From assembly GCA_003345555.1 (NCBI GenBank), contig PRDJ01000061.1:1-33386 (forward strand): DNA of 33,386 bases, given 5' to 3'. Origin of the DNA: Candidatus Thorarchaeota archaeon (GTDB taxonomy: Archaea; Asgardarchaeota; Thorarchaeia; Thorarchaeales; Thorarchaeaceae). Positions 1-7,432 of this stretch are shown one piece after another. Position numbers and translations under genes: made by a program. The stretch's first letter is position 1, and each line of letters begins with the position of its first letter. The notes beneath the pieces are model-generated. The model saw nothing but the letters and a program-made list of their open reading frames with translations. It did not search any database and was not told where the DNA came from.

Positions 1-164
1 CAGTTATTACCCTTTTGATGATATAAACCGATTGAAATGCACAATAAGCGTTGATAATGCCCGGATTGCGTATCACAGTCAATGTGTACCATCTTCGTAA
101 TCGTGGAGAGTTATCACCGACCTGTAGGGTTTGGGACATGCTTAACACCTAAGGAAGCCAATAC

Positions 165-275
165 ATGTTCGAGGTGAGCTTGTTGTTCTGGTTCCGAGAC
201 GAGGATGACTTTGACGACGACTGGGACGACGAAGACGACTGGAGCGACGACGAGGATTTTGACGAGGACTGGTAG
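165..275 (+). CDS. Tiny highly acidic ORF (36 aa), hypothetical
   Basis: This 36-codon ORF starts at ATG 165 and stops at TAG 273-275. The first ten residues are hydrophobic or aromatic (MFEVSLLFWF). The rest is almost only Asp and Glu with regularly placed Trp and Phe (for example DDDWDDEDDW). A purine-rich AAGGAAG lies 7 nt before the ATG, and the in-frame codon TAA at 150-152 bars any longer upstream start. A TATA-like ATATAAACC lies at 21-29, which would give a leader of about 115 nt. A strong hairpin follows at 321-352. I recognise no family. It could be a real acidic mini-protein or a chance low-complexity ORF; the ribosome binding site and clean boundaries favour the first only mildly. 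Confidence 0.35.
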   Translation: MFEVSLLFWFRDEDDFDDDWDDEDDWSDDEDFDEDW

Positions 276-320
276 AATCGCCCCAGAAGGACAACGGTAA
301 CTACCTAGAACAAAGGCGGA

Positions 321-352
321 GGTGAGCTCTAGGGATTGGCCCTGAGCTCACT
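321..352. terminator. Bulged 12-bp hairpin between the tail-to-tail acidic ORF and mtnP
   Basis: GTGAGCTC (322-329), one bulged T (330) and AGGG (331-334) pair with CCCT (340-343) and GAGCTCAC (344-351) around a 5-nt ATTGG loop. The hairpin starts 14 nt beyond the phosphorylase stop codon at 365 and 46 nt beyond the acidic ORF. On the minus strand a modestly T-rich stretch (GCCTTTGTTCT) follows, so it may end the phosphorylase transcript. The T-tract is weak, so terminator is an inference; the pairing itself is seen directly. Confidence 0.55.
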
Positions 353-364
353 TCCATCTGTCCC

Positions 365-1225
365 TCAGAACAGACCGTGAAGCATGGCGGTCTGACAGGT
401 GCATGTTGCTTTCTTGGGAATCTTAGGAATCAGCTCATAGGTCAGCTTCCGAACTCGATCTATGTTGTTGGACATCGTTTTCAGAACCATTTCGTGAGTT
501 ACATGCTCGGTTCCATAGACGTCCTTGTCAGTGGGCATAGCTATGTTCAAATAGCACATCCCAGCTTCTCGTGCTAGCACGGATTCGGGATACGCCGTCA
601 TTCCAACGACGTCCCAGCCCTGATTGTGGAAGAATATCGACTCCGCATAAGTTGAGAATCTGGGACCGTTTATGCAGACGTATGTTCCCTTCTCGTGGAC
701 CTTGTAGGTGAGCTGCTTTGCGGTCTCCACCGTAAGCTTTCTCAGCTCGGGACAGTAAGGGCTCCCAAATGGAACATGGGCTATGGGTCCTCCGTCAAAG
801 AAAGTATCCTTTCTCTGGCCGAACGTCCTGTCGAAAATCTGGTCAACAATCACAAACTCTCCCAAGTCTATCCTCTCCGGCTGCAGACTCCCACATGCAC
901 AAGGACTGATTATCCTCTTGACACCAAGTGACTTCATTCCCCACACGTTCGCACGGTAGTTGATCATGTGAGGTGGAATGCGATGATTTCTGCAATGCCG
1001 CGCCAGAAACGCGAGAGTGCGTCCCTTCACTGTTCCCACGATGAAGTTGTCCGATGGTGCTCCATAGGGAGTGAAGACCTTAATCTCGACGGGATTCTCG
1101 ATTACAGTTGGGTCATAGTTGCCACTGCCCCCGAAGAGTCCCAGCTCAATTGGCAGCAGCTTCTCAATCTGGTCCTTCTGCTTTGGATCCACCAACACAT
1201 ACGCAGGTTTAGCTTCGAATGCCAT
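365..1225 (-). CDS. mtnP: S-methyl-5'-thioadenosine phosphorylase
   Basis: The 286-aa protein is a PNP/MTAP-family nucleoside phosphorylase that cleaves methylthioadenosine with phosphate to adenine and methylthioribose-1-phosphate (polyamine by-product and methionine salvage). It has the phosphate loop FGGSG (31-35), the family block RHCRNHRIPPHMINYRAN (76-93), GPRFST (187-192) and VGMTAYPE (207-214). The D-K-D at 233-235 matches the DxD that contacts the adenine base in MTAPs, which argues for a 6-aminopurine substrate. A CTC (275-277) near the C-terminus recalls the CxC disulfide of Sulfolobus MTAP II. The ATG at 1225 follows GGAG by 12 nt, with a TATA box at 1277-1286. It lies 163 bp beyond the feoB stop and has its own promoter. 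The sequence before the ATG, TGACGAAAC, is shared with the dtxR-like gene at 4090. Confidence 0.93.
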   Translation of the reverse strand: MAFEAKPAYVLVDPKQKDQIEKLLPIELGLFGGSGNYDPTVIENPVEIKVFTPYGAPSDNFIVGTVKGRTLAFLARHCRNHRIPPHMINYRANVWGMKSLGVKRIISPCACGSLQPERIDLGEFVIVDQIFDRTFGQRKDTFFDGGPIAHVPFGSPYCPELRKLTVETAKQLTYKVHEKGTYVCINGPRFSTYAESIFFHNQGWDVVGMTAYPESVLAREAGMCYLNIAMPTDKDVYGTEHVTHEMVLKTMSNNIDRVRKLTYELIPKIPKKATCTCQTAMLHGLF

Positions 1226-1276
1226 GTTTCGTCAACTCCGGAGACGGTTTCCCTGAGTTACTCCGTGCAGCCCTCC

Positions 1277-1286
1277 ATTTATAGCT
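1277..1286 (-). promoter_or_regulatory. TATA box of mtnP
   Basis: On the minus strand the sequence reads AGCTATAAAT, a good archaeal TATA element. It predicts a start of transcription near 1254, about 28 nt upstream of the ATG at 1225. It lies in the 163-bp gap after feoB, so the phosphorylase is probably transcribed separately from the iron operon. Confidence 0.6.
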
Positions 1287-1388
1287 AATGAAGAACCGTA
1301 AGCCAGTCCCGTCACAACAGCGGAGGACAAGCGCTTTCCAAACCGAGACGTCATGCTGCGAAGAGTGAGATCCAAGCCTTTGTTAGCA

Positions 1389-3323
1389 TTACGAGAACCC
1401 AAGAAGCACGAGCCCATAGTGCACGATTCCACCAAGCACGATAGCGAGCGACACTTCAACGAAGCTAATCATTGCGGCTCGCTTCAAGCCGAACTCCTTA
1501 GCTAGGACCGCGATCGTCGCAATGCACGGAATGTAGATCATGACCACGAATGCAAACACAAACATCTGCACGGGTGTCATGACCAAAGCGAAGTTCGTCG
1601 TCCCCATTAGCGACGCGAGAAGAATCATCGTCATTTCCTTTCGCAGGATACCGAATATGAGAACGATTCCTGTCACTGCTGGTAAGCCTAACCACAGGAC
1701 GGTCACTGGACTCATGGCTAATTGGACAATCGAGAGCAGCCCCACTACATTGCTAAGTTGAATCAAGAAGTTGCCGACGATAATCAGAGGAAAGGCAGTG
1801 TAAACGAATTCCTTCAGATTGACCCAAGCCTTCTTCATTGTCTTGTCCAGACTGGGCCTCCGATAACGGGGCATCTCCATAACAAGACCAGTTGGCTCTC
1901 CGGGAAGCACCTTGAATGCTAGGCGGCTGAGAGCGAATATGATGATGAAGTCAATGATGTACAGAACCGCAGCCCATCCGAATCCTACGTAGACGGCGAC
2001 CATCCCCATGATGACGATGCTTCTCGCGGTACAAGGAACGAGGCTCGTTGCGAAAGCACATATCAAACGCTCACGTCCCGTTTCCATGATTCGACATCCA
2101 AGGCAAGCGGGGACATTGCAGCCAAAGCCAAGCATCAGGGGGATGAAACCCTTGCCGTGAAAACCAATCTTGTGCATCGCTGAATCCATTAGAAATGCTA
2201 TCCTTGCAAGGTAGCCTGTGTCTTCAAGAATCGACAGTGCGATAATGAAAGGTACTATGTACGGAATCGCAACGGTCGTACCTGCAACCACCCCTTCGAT
2301 TAGCCCGGCCCAGATGAACCCTGCAAAATCACCGGGAAATGAAGAATAGTAGGCAGACTTGATCTGCAGGAATCCTTGGTCTAAGAGTGAAGAAATATGT
2401 TCACCCAGAAAGAAGACGCTGTAGAACATGAAGACGATGACGAGTACCATCATCACATAGCCAATCGCGGAGTGCAGGGCGAGGCGATCCACGCGTTCTC
2501 CGAACGTCTGCTTACGGACATCGTGAGCGGTAACGTCGGAGGAGACTCTGTGAGCAATCGTATAGAGCTCAGAGGCTAGGGCACTCCCTGCATCTTCGCC
2601 CGTGACATTCTCGATCTCACTTCTGAGCCTCTGCACAACAGCTTCAATCTCCGGTTTCTCTTTGTAAACCAAAGCCTCGATTCCATTATCACCCTCAAGA
2701 AGTCTGAGTGCGGCCCACCTCTTCGGAAAGGAAAGATTCACTGCTTCGAGCGTGTCGGCCAGCTGACGGACTCTGCTCTCGAGATCTGAGCTATACTTGA
2801 TGGGACTGGACCGTTGATATCGACCAAGCGAAACTCGTATGACCTCATCCATAAGACTCTGAAGACCGAAATTCCTAGTACCTACAGTTGGAACGACCGG
2901 CACTCCCAAAATTCGTGCGAGGCGTTCCGAGTCTATATTGAGACCTTTGCGCTCAGCAACATCCACTTGGTTCAGCGCGACGACCATGTGCGGCTGGAGT
3001 TCGAGGAGTTCTAGTGTCAGGAATAGGTTTCTCTCTAAAGCAGCAGCGTCAACAACATTGATTAGAACATCAGGTGCGGACGATGTTATGTACTCGCGGC
3101 TTATGGACTCGTCAGTTGAATAGGCTGTAAGACCATAAGTGCCAGGCAGGTCCACAATGTCGAGAACGCGACCGCAAAAGGCCAACGTGCCCTCTGCCTT
3201 TTCGACAGTCTTGCCGGGCCAATTACTGACATGTTGATGGAGACCAGTCAACTGGTTGAATATCGCGCTCTTACCGACATTGGCATTTCCAATCAATGCG
3301 ATTGTCAGATGCTGGCTGGTCAT
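1389..3323 (-). CDS. feoB: Ferrous iron transporter FeoB
   Basis: FeoB moves Fe2+ across the cytoplasmic membrane and carries an N-terminal G domain. Numbered from ATG 3323 (644 aa), G1 is GNANVGKS (12-19), G3 is DLPG (58-61) and G4 is NQVD (118-121). A helical linker follows, then two Gate (nucleoside-recognition) segments and the FeoB C-terminal core, with many hydrophobic helices. The diagnostic GFGCNVPA is present and is followed by two more Cys (ACLGC). A longer GTG start at 3341 is possible, but ATG 3323 overlaps the TGA of the upstream dtxR-feoA gene in ATGA and has GGAGAGG about 10 nt before it, so I chose it. The length is slightly short for bacterial FeoB but usual for archaea. FeoA is supplied as a domain of the upstream regulator. 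Both should be repressed when iron is replete, through the operators at 4104-4146. Confidence 0.95.
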   Translation of the reverse strand: MTSQHLTIALIGNANVGKSAIFNQLTGLHQHVSNWPGKTVEKAEGTLAFCGRVLDIVDLPGTYGLTAYSTDESISREYITSSAPDVLINVVDAAALERNLFLTLELLELQPHMVVALNQVDVAERKGLNIDSERLARILGVPVVPTVGTRNFGLQSLMDEVIRVSLGRYQRSSPIKYSSDLESRVRQLADTLEAVNLSFPKRWAALRLLEGDNGIEALVYKEKPEIEAVVQRLRSEIENVTGEDAGSALASELYTIAHRVSSDVTAHDVRKQTFGERVDRLALHSAIGYVMMVLVIVFMFYSVFFLGEHISSLLDQGFLQIKSAYYSSFPGDFAGFIWAGLIEGVVAGTTVAIPYIVPFIIALSILEDTGYLARIAFLMDSAMHKIGFHGKGFIPLMLGFGCNVPACLGCRIMETGRERLICAFATSLVPCTARSIVIMGMVAVYVGFGWAAVLYIIDFIIIFALSRLAFKVLPGEPTGLVMEMPRYRRPSLDKTMKKAWVNLKEFVYTAFPLIIVGNFLIQLSNVVGLLSIVQLAMSPVTVLWLGLPAVTGIVLIFGILRKEMTMILLASLMGTTNFALVMTPVQMFVFAFVVMIYIPCIATIAVLAKEFGLKRAAMISFVEVSLAIVLGGIVHYGLVLLGFS

Positions 3324-4090
3324 TGTGCATGCCCTCTCCACCTTCTGCCCGAATGCGGACCTGGAGGAGCACCATGCCTTGGCGCCTTACCCTCGCTAAT
3401 CTCGACGAATACGAAGGACGCAAGCCCTCTTCCAAGAGCAAGTCTCGTGTCCCTAACCGCAATCTCAACAGGTCCTTTGAAAGGCGCGACGTTTACTACC
3501 CTTAATCGTGTGCCTTGCGTGAGTCCCATGTCAAGAAGACGCTTGTACGCTCCATTTCCTGCCCTCACAAATGCAACGACAGCTTCCTCACCAGTCCTCA
3601 GGTTCGACAGCTGAGTCACGAGCCGTGGGCGATCGTTTGCCTTTTTCCTTGCGGCTACACAGTCATCGCAGTCCTTGACTTCGAGGGAACACGGTGGAAT
3701 GGGGTTGTGATCGTCAGGACATGTTGCGGGTTGGTCGAGAGCTCGACACATGGCGTCCGCAACATCATCAGAAAGGCTGTGCTCAAGTCGGCAAGCTTCA
3801 GCATGTACCTTTTCACGCTTGAGGCCCAAGGAGTCATGCAAGTAGCGTTCCAAGAGCCTATGCTTTCTTACGATCCTCTCAGCGTAGGCCATGCCCTTGC
3901 CCGTCAGCGTTGCACCCTTGTATGGCTCGTACTCGACGAGACCGTCTTCTGCTAATCGCTTGAGCATCTCAGTAACGCTAGGAGGAGAGACAGCCAGCTT
4001 CTCAGCGAGCTCTGTGGTTTTTGCTGGCTCGCCCGTCTCATTGAAGGCATGAATCGCCTCAAGATACTCTTGGACGCTGTCGGTGCTCAT
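3320..4090 (-). CDS. DtxR-family metal-dependent repressor fused to a FeoA domain
   Basis: This 256-aa protein joins a winged-helix DNA-binding domain (1-60), a DtxR dimerisation/metal domain (65-120), a Cys-rich segment and a C-terminal SH3-like FeoA domain (about 160-231, with KRLLDMGLTQGT and RLALGRG). Predicted metal ligands are E8, E11, H77, C100, E103 and H104. C100-R-L-E-H matches the Cys-Glu-His core of DtxR/IdeR, while E8 takes the place of DtxR Met10 and resembles MntR. C124, C134, C141 and C144 form an additional possible metal or Fe-S site. The tail beyond 232 is basic and His-rich. It overlaps feoB by ATGA, so the two are translated together. It probably represses its own operon when Fe2+ is abundant, through the palindromes in its promoter. 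Fe2+ rather than Mn2+ is inferred from the FeoA/FeoB partners. Confidence 0.92.
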   Translation of the reverse strand: MSTDSVQEYLEAIHAFNETGEPAKTTELAEKLAVSPPSVTEMLKRLAEDGLVEYEPYKGATLTGKGMAYAERIVRKHRLLERYLHDSLGLKREKVHAEACRLEHSLSDDVADAMCRALDQPATCPDDHNPIPPCSLEVKDCDDCVAARKKANDRPRLVTQLSNLRTGEEAVVAFVRAGNGAYKRLLDMGLTQGTRLRVVNVAPFKGPVEIAVRDTRLALGRGLASFVFVEISEGKAPRHGAPPGPHSGRRWRGHAQ

Positions 4091-4103
4091 GTTTCGTCAT
4101 GAT

Positions 4104-4117
4104 TTAGGTGGCCCTAA
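4104..4117. promoter_or_regulatory. Proximal DtxR-type operator
   Basis: The sequence TTAGGTGGCCCTAA is a palindrome with perfect TTAGG/CCTAA arms. The arms match the half-sites of known DtxR/IdeR iron boxes. It lies 14 bp upstream of the repressor's ATG and covers the expected transcription start (about 4100). Occupancy would block polymerase. Its centre is 29 bp from that of the second palindrome, close to three helical turns. Confidence 0.8.
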
Positions 4118-4120
4118 CTT

Positions 4121-4130
4121 ATTTATAGAT
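4121..4130 (-). promoter_or_regulatory. TATA box of the dtxR-feoA/feoB operon
   Basis: On the minus strand the sequence is ATCTATAAAT. It sits exactly between the two TTAGG-N4-CCTAA palindromes and predicts transcription from about 4100, giving a leader of about 10 nt. Confidence 0.75.
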
Positions 4131-4132
4131 AT

Positions 4133-4146
4133 TTAGGTCGACCTAA
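4133..4146. promoter_or_regulatory. Distal DtxR-type operator, perfect 14-bp palindrome
   Basis: TTAGGTCGACCTAA is fully palindromic. It abuts the TATA box on its upstream side, where TFB would contact the BRE, so a bound repressor would block assembly of the initiation complex. It also lies 233 bp upstream of the divergent membrane gene at 4379, which may or may not share the control. Confidence 0.82.
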
Positions 4147-4378
4147 TTTCTCCTACGGACATGAATTCAGATGGATTTCGGACATGGGTTCATCGGGAAA
4201 AATGACATCGCGAGACAATCTCTCTTCGTCGGCTTGTGATTCCGTGATCTCAATCAGGAGAATGCCCTCCGATATTGCTCCTGATACCAACTACTCAGCA
4301 TTGGGTATTCTTGGGTCGCATGAGTTAAGAGCAGGAGTGTGGATGATTTGCATTCGCGTAGGGGATGGAGACTCGTAC

Positions 4379-5035
4379 ATGAATGGAGAGCTCGGCTTCG
4401 AGACAAGCCTCGCCGAATCCAGAACCGTGAGACTGGCCTTAGCCCTTGGCATCATTGGAGCCCTCCTCGGTCTTTGCATCGTCTTTCTTCAGATACTTCA
4501 AGTCGAAGTTGTTGCAGAGAGAGGATATGCGACGCTCCAATATATGGCCAGAGTGTCAAACGTCATTGGAATGGCCTCTGGGGCATTCATGACTGCCGCG
4601 TTTGTTGGAGTGATGAGGAAGCATCTGAGTCCCCTCGGGTTCCTGTTCGTGGCTGTGTATGCTATCCAATGGATTGTACACTATGCCTTCCAGTACCTGT
4701 TGTCGCTCTTGTTCTCATTGGGACTGGTCAACGTGTACCCTTTCCTGTCGGCAATGACATCCACTTTCCTAATCTCGGTCTTGAGCTATGCACTCTGGAC
4801 AATAAGAGCAGTTGCAGCAAACAAGACTTCGTTACTAGCCATCGTAGTACTACGGCCCCTGATACCATGGGGCTTCCTGATTTACTACGTGTACTGGGTG
4901 CCCGGTCTAGCGGAATTGGCGGGTTGGATTGGGTACGCCTTCTACTATATCCCATCCATAGTCATGTCGTTTCTTCTTGGGCTTGCATATCTCGTATTCT
5001 TCCTGAAAGAGTACCTTCAGTGGCAGGTTATCTAA
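4379..5035 (+). CDS. Polytopic membrane protein, unknown function
   Basis: The 218-aa protein has about six hydrophobic segments. The first is LALALGIIGALLGLCIVFL, and later ones contain WIVHYAFQYLLSLLFSLGL and LLAIVVLRPLIPWGFLIYY. I do not recognise the family and see no catalytic motif. The frame is open upstream to 4184, but ATG 4379 has GGAG 8 nt before it and begins a compact, charged N-terminus (MNGELGFETS), whereas the upstream 65 codons read as ordinary soluble filler, so I chose 4379. It is divergent from the iron operon and ends 19 bp from the convergent phosphoribosyltransferase. The 231 bp between 4147 and 4379 hold no other gene that I can support and no clear TATA box for this gene. 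A role in metal handling is conceivable only from its position near the operators. Confidence 0.72.
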   Translation: MNGELGFETSLAESRTVRLALALGIIGALLGLCIVFLQILQVEVVAERGYATLQYMARVSNVIGMASGAFMTAAFVGVMRKHLSPLGFLFVAVYAIQWIVHYAFQYLLSLLFSLGLVNVYPFLSAMTSTFLISVLSYALWTIRAVAANKTSLLAIVVLRPLIPWGFLIYYVYWVPGLAELAGWIGYAFYYIPSIVMSFLLGLAYLVFFLKEYLQWQVI

Positions 5036-5054
5036 TGCTGCCACCGAGGAGACG

Positions 5055-5726
5055 TCACTTCATCATGCGCCATGTCTTGTCAAGTGGATACTGAATCAGC
5101 CCAAGGAAACCCATGTGCGCCTTGACCTTGGACAACTGCTCATCCGAAATAACTACGTTGTTGTACTCTCTCAGGTACTTCTTGAGCTCGAGAGTGCTCA
5201 TCTCCTTTATCTTCTCACCTTGGAATATCTTAGTAATGAGGGCCGTCAAGTCCTCGTAGAAATTCCACGGCCATATCTCCCAAGCCCACGCAACTTCAAC
5301 GCCGAAGTAGTCAGGTACGAACTTAGAACCAGCAATGTGCATCAAAGTAGCTGACTTCACTTCGGACGCGCGCCCTTGTTCCTTCACATGGTTCACAGCC
5401 AGAGTGAGACTCTCTCCGGTGTCAGTGATGTCATCGACAACCAAGACCTTCTTGCCCTTCACATCGCCGCTCAGCGGGCATGAAATCCTAGCCTTTCCGT
5501 CCTTTGTGGCGGTGACACCCCAGTGATCCACCTTGATGCTGTAGAGCTCTTTGACGCCGAGCAGGTCACACTCTATCCGGGCATGAACCCATCCACCTCG
5601 TGCAATACCGACGATTGCTTGCGGCCTCCACCCCGAATCTCTGACCTTCATCGCAGTCTGGTATGCGTATTGATAGATATCATCAAAATCAAGAATGTAG
5701 CAGAGAGGTCCCTTGAGTTCTACCAT
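5055..5726 (-). CDS. Purine-type phosphoribosyltransferase (COG2236-like, xanthine-guanine/hypoxanthine PRTase)
   Basis: This type I PRTase carries the PRPP-binding signature VVDDITDTGESL (97-108) and the upstream loop VGIARGGW (39-46). Family members join a purine base to PRPP to form the nucleotide; the closest look is the archaeal COG2236 xanthine/guanine/hypoxanthine group. The product is 223 aa from ATG 5726. A longer frame to 5867 exists, but a TATA-like TTTAAG near 5764 puts the transcript start inside that extension, and the extension (Lys-, Ala- and Pro-rich) lacks PRTase character. The C-terminal 60 residues (EMSTLELKKYL...) form a helical extension. With mtnP it represents purine salvage in the window, although the two are not in one operon. 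The exact base cannot be told from sequence. Confidence 0.88.
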   Translation of the reverse strand: MVELKGPLCYILDFDDIYQYAYQTAMKVRDSGWRPQAIVGIARGGWVHARIECDLLGVKELYSIKVDHWGVTATKDGKARISCPLSGDVKGKKVLVVDDITDTGESLTLAVNHVKEQGRASEVKSATLMHIAGSKFVPDYFGVEVAWAWEIWPWNFYEDLTALITKIFQGEKIKEMSTLELKKYLREYNNVVISDEQLSKVKAHMGFLGLIQYPLDKTWRMMK

Positions 5727-5910
5727 CGCGGCAACCCGTCTTTCAGCCGGAGCTGCGTTACTTAAAGGTTTGTTCTTAGCACCGCTCTCGAGCGGATCTC
5801 GATTCCGACAGGGAACCGATTTGAGTGTTGCAGCAACAGACTTTGTCTTGGCCTGCGCACTAATCAACCGACCTTACGACAACTCGATGAATCAATAGTG
5901 CATTGAATAC

Positions 5911-6366
5911 CTACTCGAACCCACTGACCGTCACTTGTCCTACAGGTCTGCTCCCGCCTCTGACCTCAGACACTCTAGCTGCAAACCCACCAACAAGCGC
6001 CCCCAGAAACCATGCGTAATATGAGACAATGCCCAGCTGACCGTAAGCAACCAGGTTCAGCCCGACAGCGACACCAATAGTTTCCCAGACCACAACGTCT
6101 GCCACAAATGATAACAAGACAAAGATGACACCTGCGATGATCCCTTTCACAAGAGCACATACCTGGAATCTAAGTGTACATCCGCCGCCAACGAGGTTCC
6201 TATATGTCGTGACCGCAACGACAATCGGCAACCCTGCAAGCAAAATCATGGTGAATGGTTCCTGACGGAGGACAATCGACGCCACATAACCGAGGATTGT
6301 GACTATCGGATAAAGCACCAACCAGGAAATTGGAATCCAAGACCAAGTATTAGGGGTGTGAGTCAT
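5911..6366 (-). CDS. Four-helix membrane protein, unknown
   Basis: From ATG 6366 the product has 151 aa with about four transmembrane segments (for example ISWLVLYPIVTILGYVASIV and ALVKGIIAGVIFVLLSFVA), and ends in a short soluble tail. Three Gly-rich patches (VGGGC, GALVGGFAA, VRGGS) suggest close helix packing. An in-frame TTG at 6429 would add 21 residues without membrane character, so I prefer the ATG; a weak GAGGGG lies about 14 nt upstream. I know no matching family. It is followed on the same strand, after 184 bp, by the phosphoribosyltransferase, with no obvious functional link. Confidence 0.68.
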   Translation of the reverse strand: MTHTPNTWSWIPISWLVLYPIVTILGYVASIVLRQEPFTMILLAGLPIVVAVTTYRNLVGGGCTLRFQVCALVKGIIAGVIFVLLSFVADVVVWETIGVAVGLNLVAYGQLGIVSYYAWFLGALVGGFAARVSEVRGGSRPVGQVTVSGFE

Positions 6367-6444
6367 CTGCAATGTTGTCGCCCCTCGATTCACAAAAGCA
6401 GAGCAAATCACCTCTTCGGTATGACACAATGAATATCGCGACAG

Positions 6445-7293
6445 TTACACCTTCAGTTCCCATAGAATTGAATCAACCCTGCCCGGCGTGTATCGAACAC
6501 GCACGGTGACTCCCTCGCCGCTCACAACTTTCGTCGGAGTCTCAATTGGAAGGAAGATATCCCTCCATCCGTCTTCCATGTGGAGCGCGATATCGTCAAG
6601 GAGCTTAGCCTTGAAGAATCCCACGAGACCATGCAGAGTCCCTTGCTCGGATATGTCAAAGCTTAGTTCACGGTCTACTGTCTGCGGCGATCTATGACTG
6701 CCAAAATCAAACGATACGAGATGTCTTGCAGCCGCCAAGTCTTTGAAATCGTCGAGACCGACAGTCTGCGGTACGCGCGGAAAGTGGAGCTCGGGAAGCT
6801 CGAACCTGCCCCAAGCTGCGGGACTTTCAACGGGAACGATCCATACTTCAGCACTCTCCGGAATCAATCTGCCTCCTTTCTTGAGAAGATGCTTCAGAGC
6901 ATGAGAACACGCTGGCACCTGCTGCTCAATGAGCATCATCGATGAAAGCATCTCACATACGACGAGGTCGGCTCGCTCTGTCGGGCGGAAGTCTGAAAAG
7001 TGTCCAACGAAGAACTCAACCCTGTCTTCGAGGCCATTCATTGATGCGGCTTTCCTAGCGTAGTCGATACATTCTGGGCTGATATCGACAGCGGTTACCT
7101 TTCTGGCTCCGGCCCTCGCTGCTAGGAACGAAAGAACCCCCGATCCCGTCCCGAGGTCAATGACGTAGCTGTTAGGCGTCACCAGCTGTTTCAGCGCCTC
7201 ATCGAACTTGTGAATTCGCGACCTATGATCTAGGAGACTTGCAGCATGGAGTACCGGAAAAGGAGTTGCATACTTGCTCTTTGGCATCGCCAT
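6445..7293 (-). CDS. SAM-dependent methyltransferase of the PRMT-like class
   Basis: The 282-aa Rossmann methyltransferase has motif I VIDLGTGSGVLSFLAARAGA (44-63) and the acidic ribose-binding end of strand 2 at D70 (AVDIS). It also has CEMLSSMMLIE (113-123), where E114 and E123 are nine residues apart, the same spacing as the double-E loop that holds the guanidino group in protein arginine methyltransferases. A beta-barrel-like C-terminal half follows, with RLIPESAEVWIVPVE and GWRDIFLPIE, the latter at the position of the PRMT THW loop but with Gly-Trp only. It could methylate arginine in proteins or another amine; the substrate is inferred. A TATA-like TTATATT at 7307-7313 lies so near that a start at the internal ATG 7287 (MPKSK) as a leaderless message is also plausible. 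It is divergent from the TPR gene. Confidence 0.82.
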   Translation of the reverse strand: MAMPKSKYATPFPVLHAASLLDHRSRIHKFDEALKQLVTPNSYVIDLGTGSGVLSFLAARAGARKVTAVDISPECIDYARKAASMNGLEDRVEFFVGHFSDFRPTERADLVVCEMLSSMMLIEQQVPACSHALKHLLKKGGRLIPESAEVWIVPVESPAAWGRFELPELHFPRVPQTVGLDDFKDLAAARHLVSFDFGSHRSPQTVDRELSFDISEQGTLHGLVGFFKAKLLDDIALHMEDGWRDIFLPIETPTKVVSGEGVTVRVRYTPGRVDSILWELKV

Positions 7294-7432
7294 TCATGAG
7301 TAATGCTGACAATATAACAAAGCTCCTCTCGCATACTTGAGGGGTCGCTGCAAGAAAGCACGATTTTGGCACAGGGGTCTTGAACCGCACTGCCGATTTG
7401 TGAGTCTCATACTGCCATATAGTGAGATACTT

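Noticed and set aside
1232..1459. 75-codon minus-strand ORF overlapping the end of feoB and the mtnP leader
   Set aside because: It covers the last 71 bp of feoB in another frame and the mtnP promoter, and has no domain or ribosome binding site.
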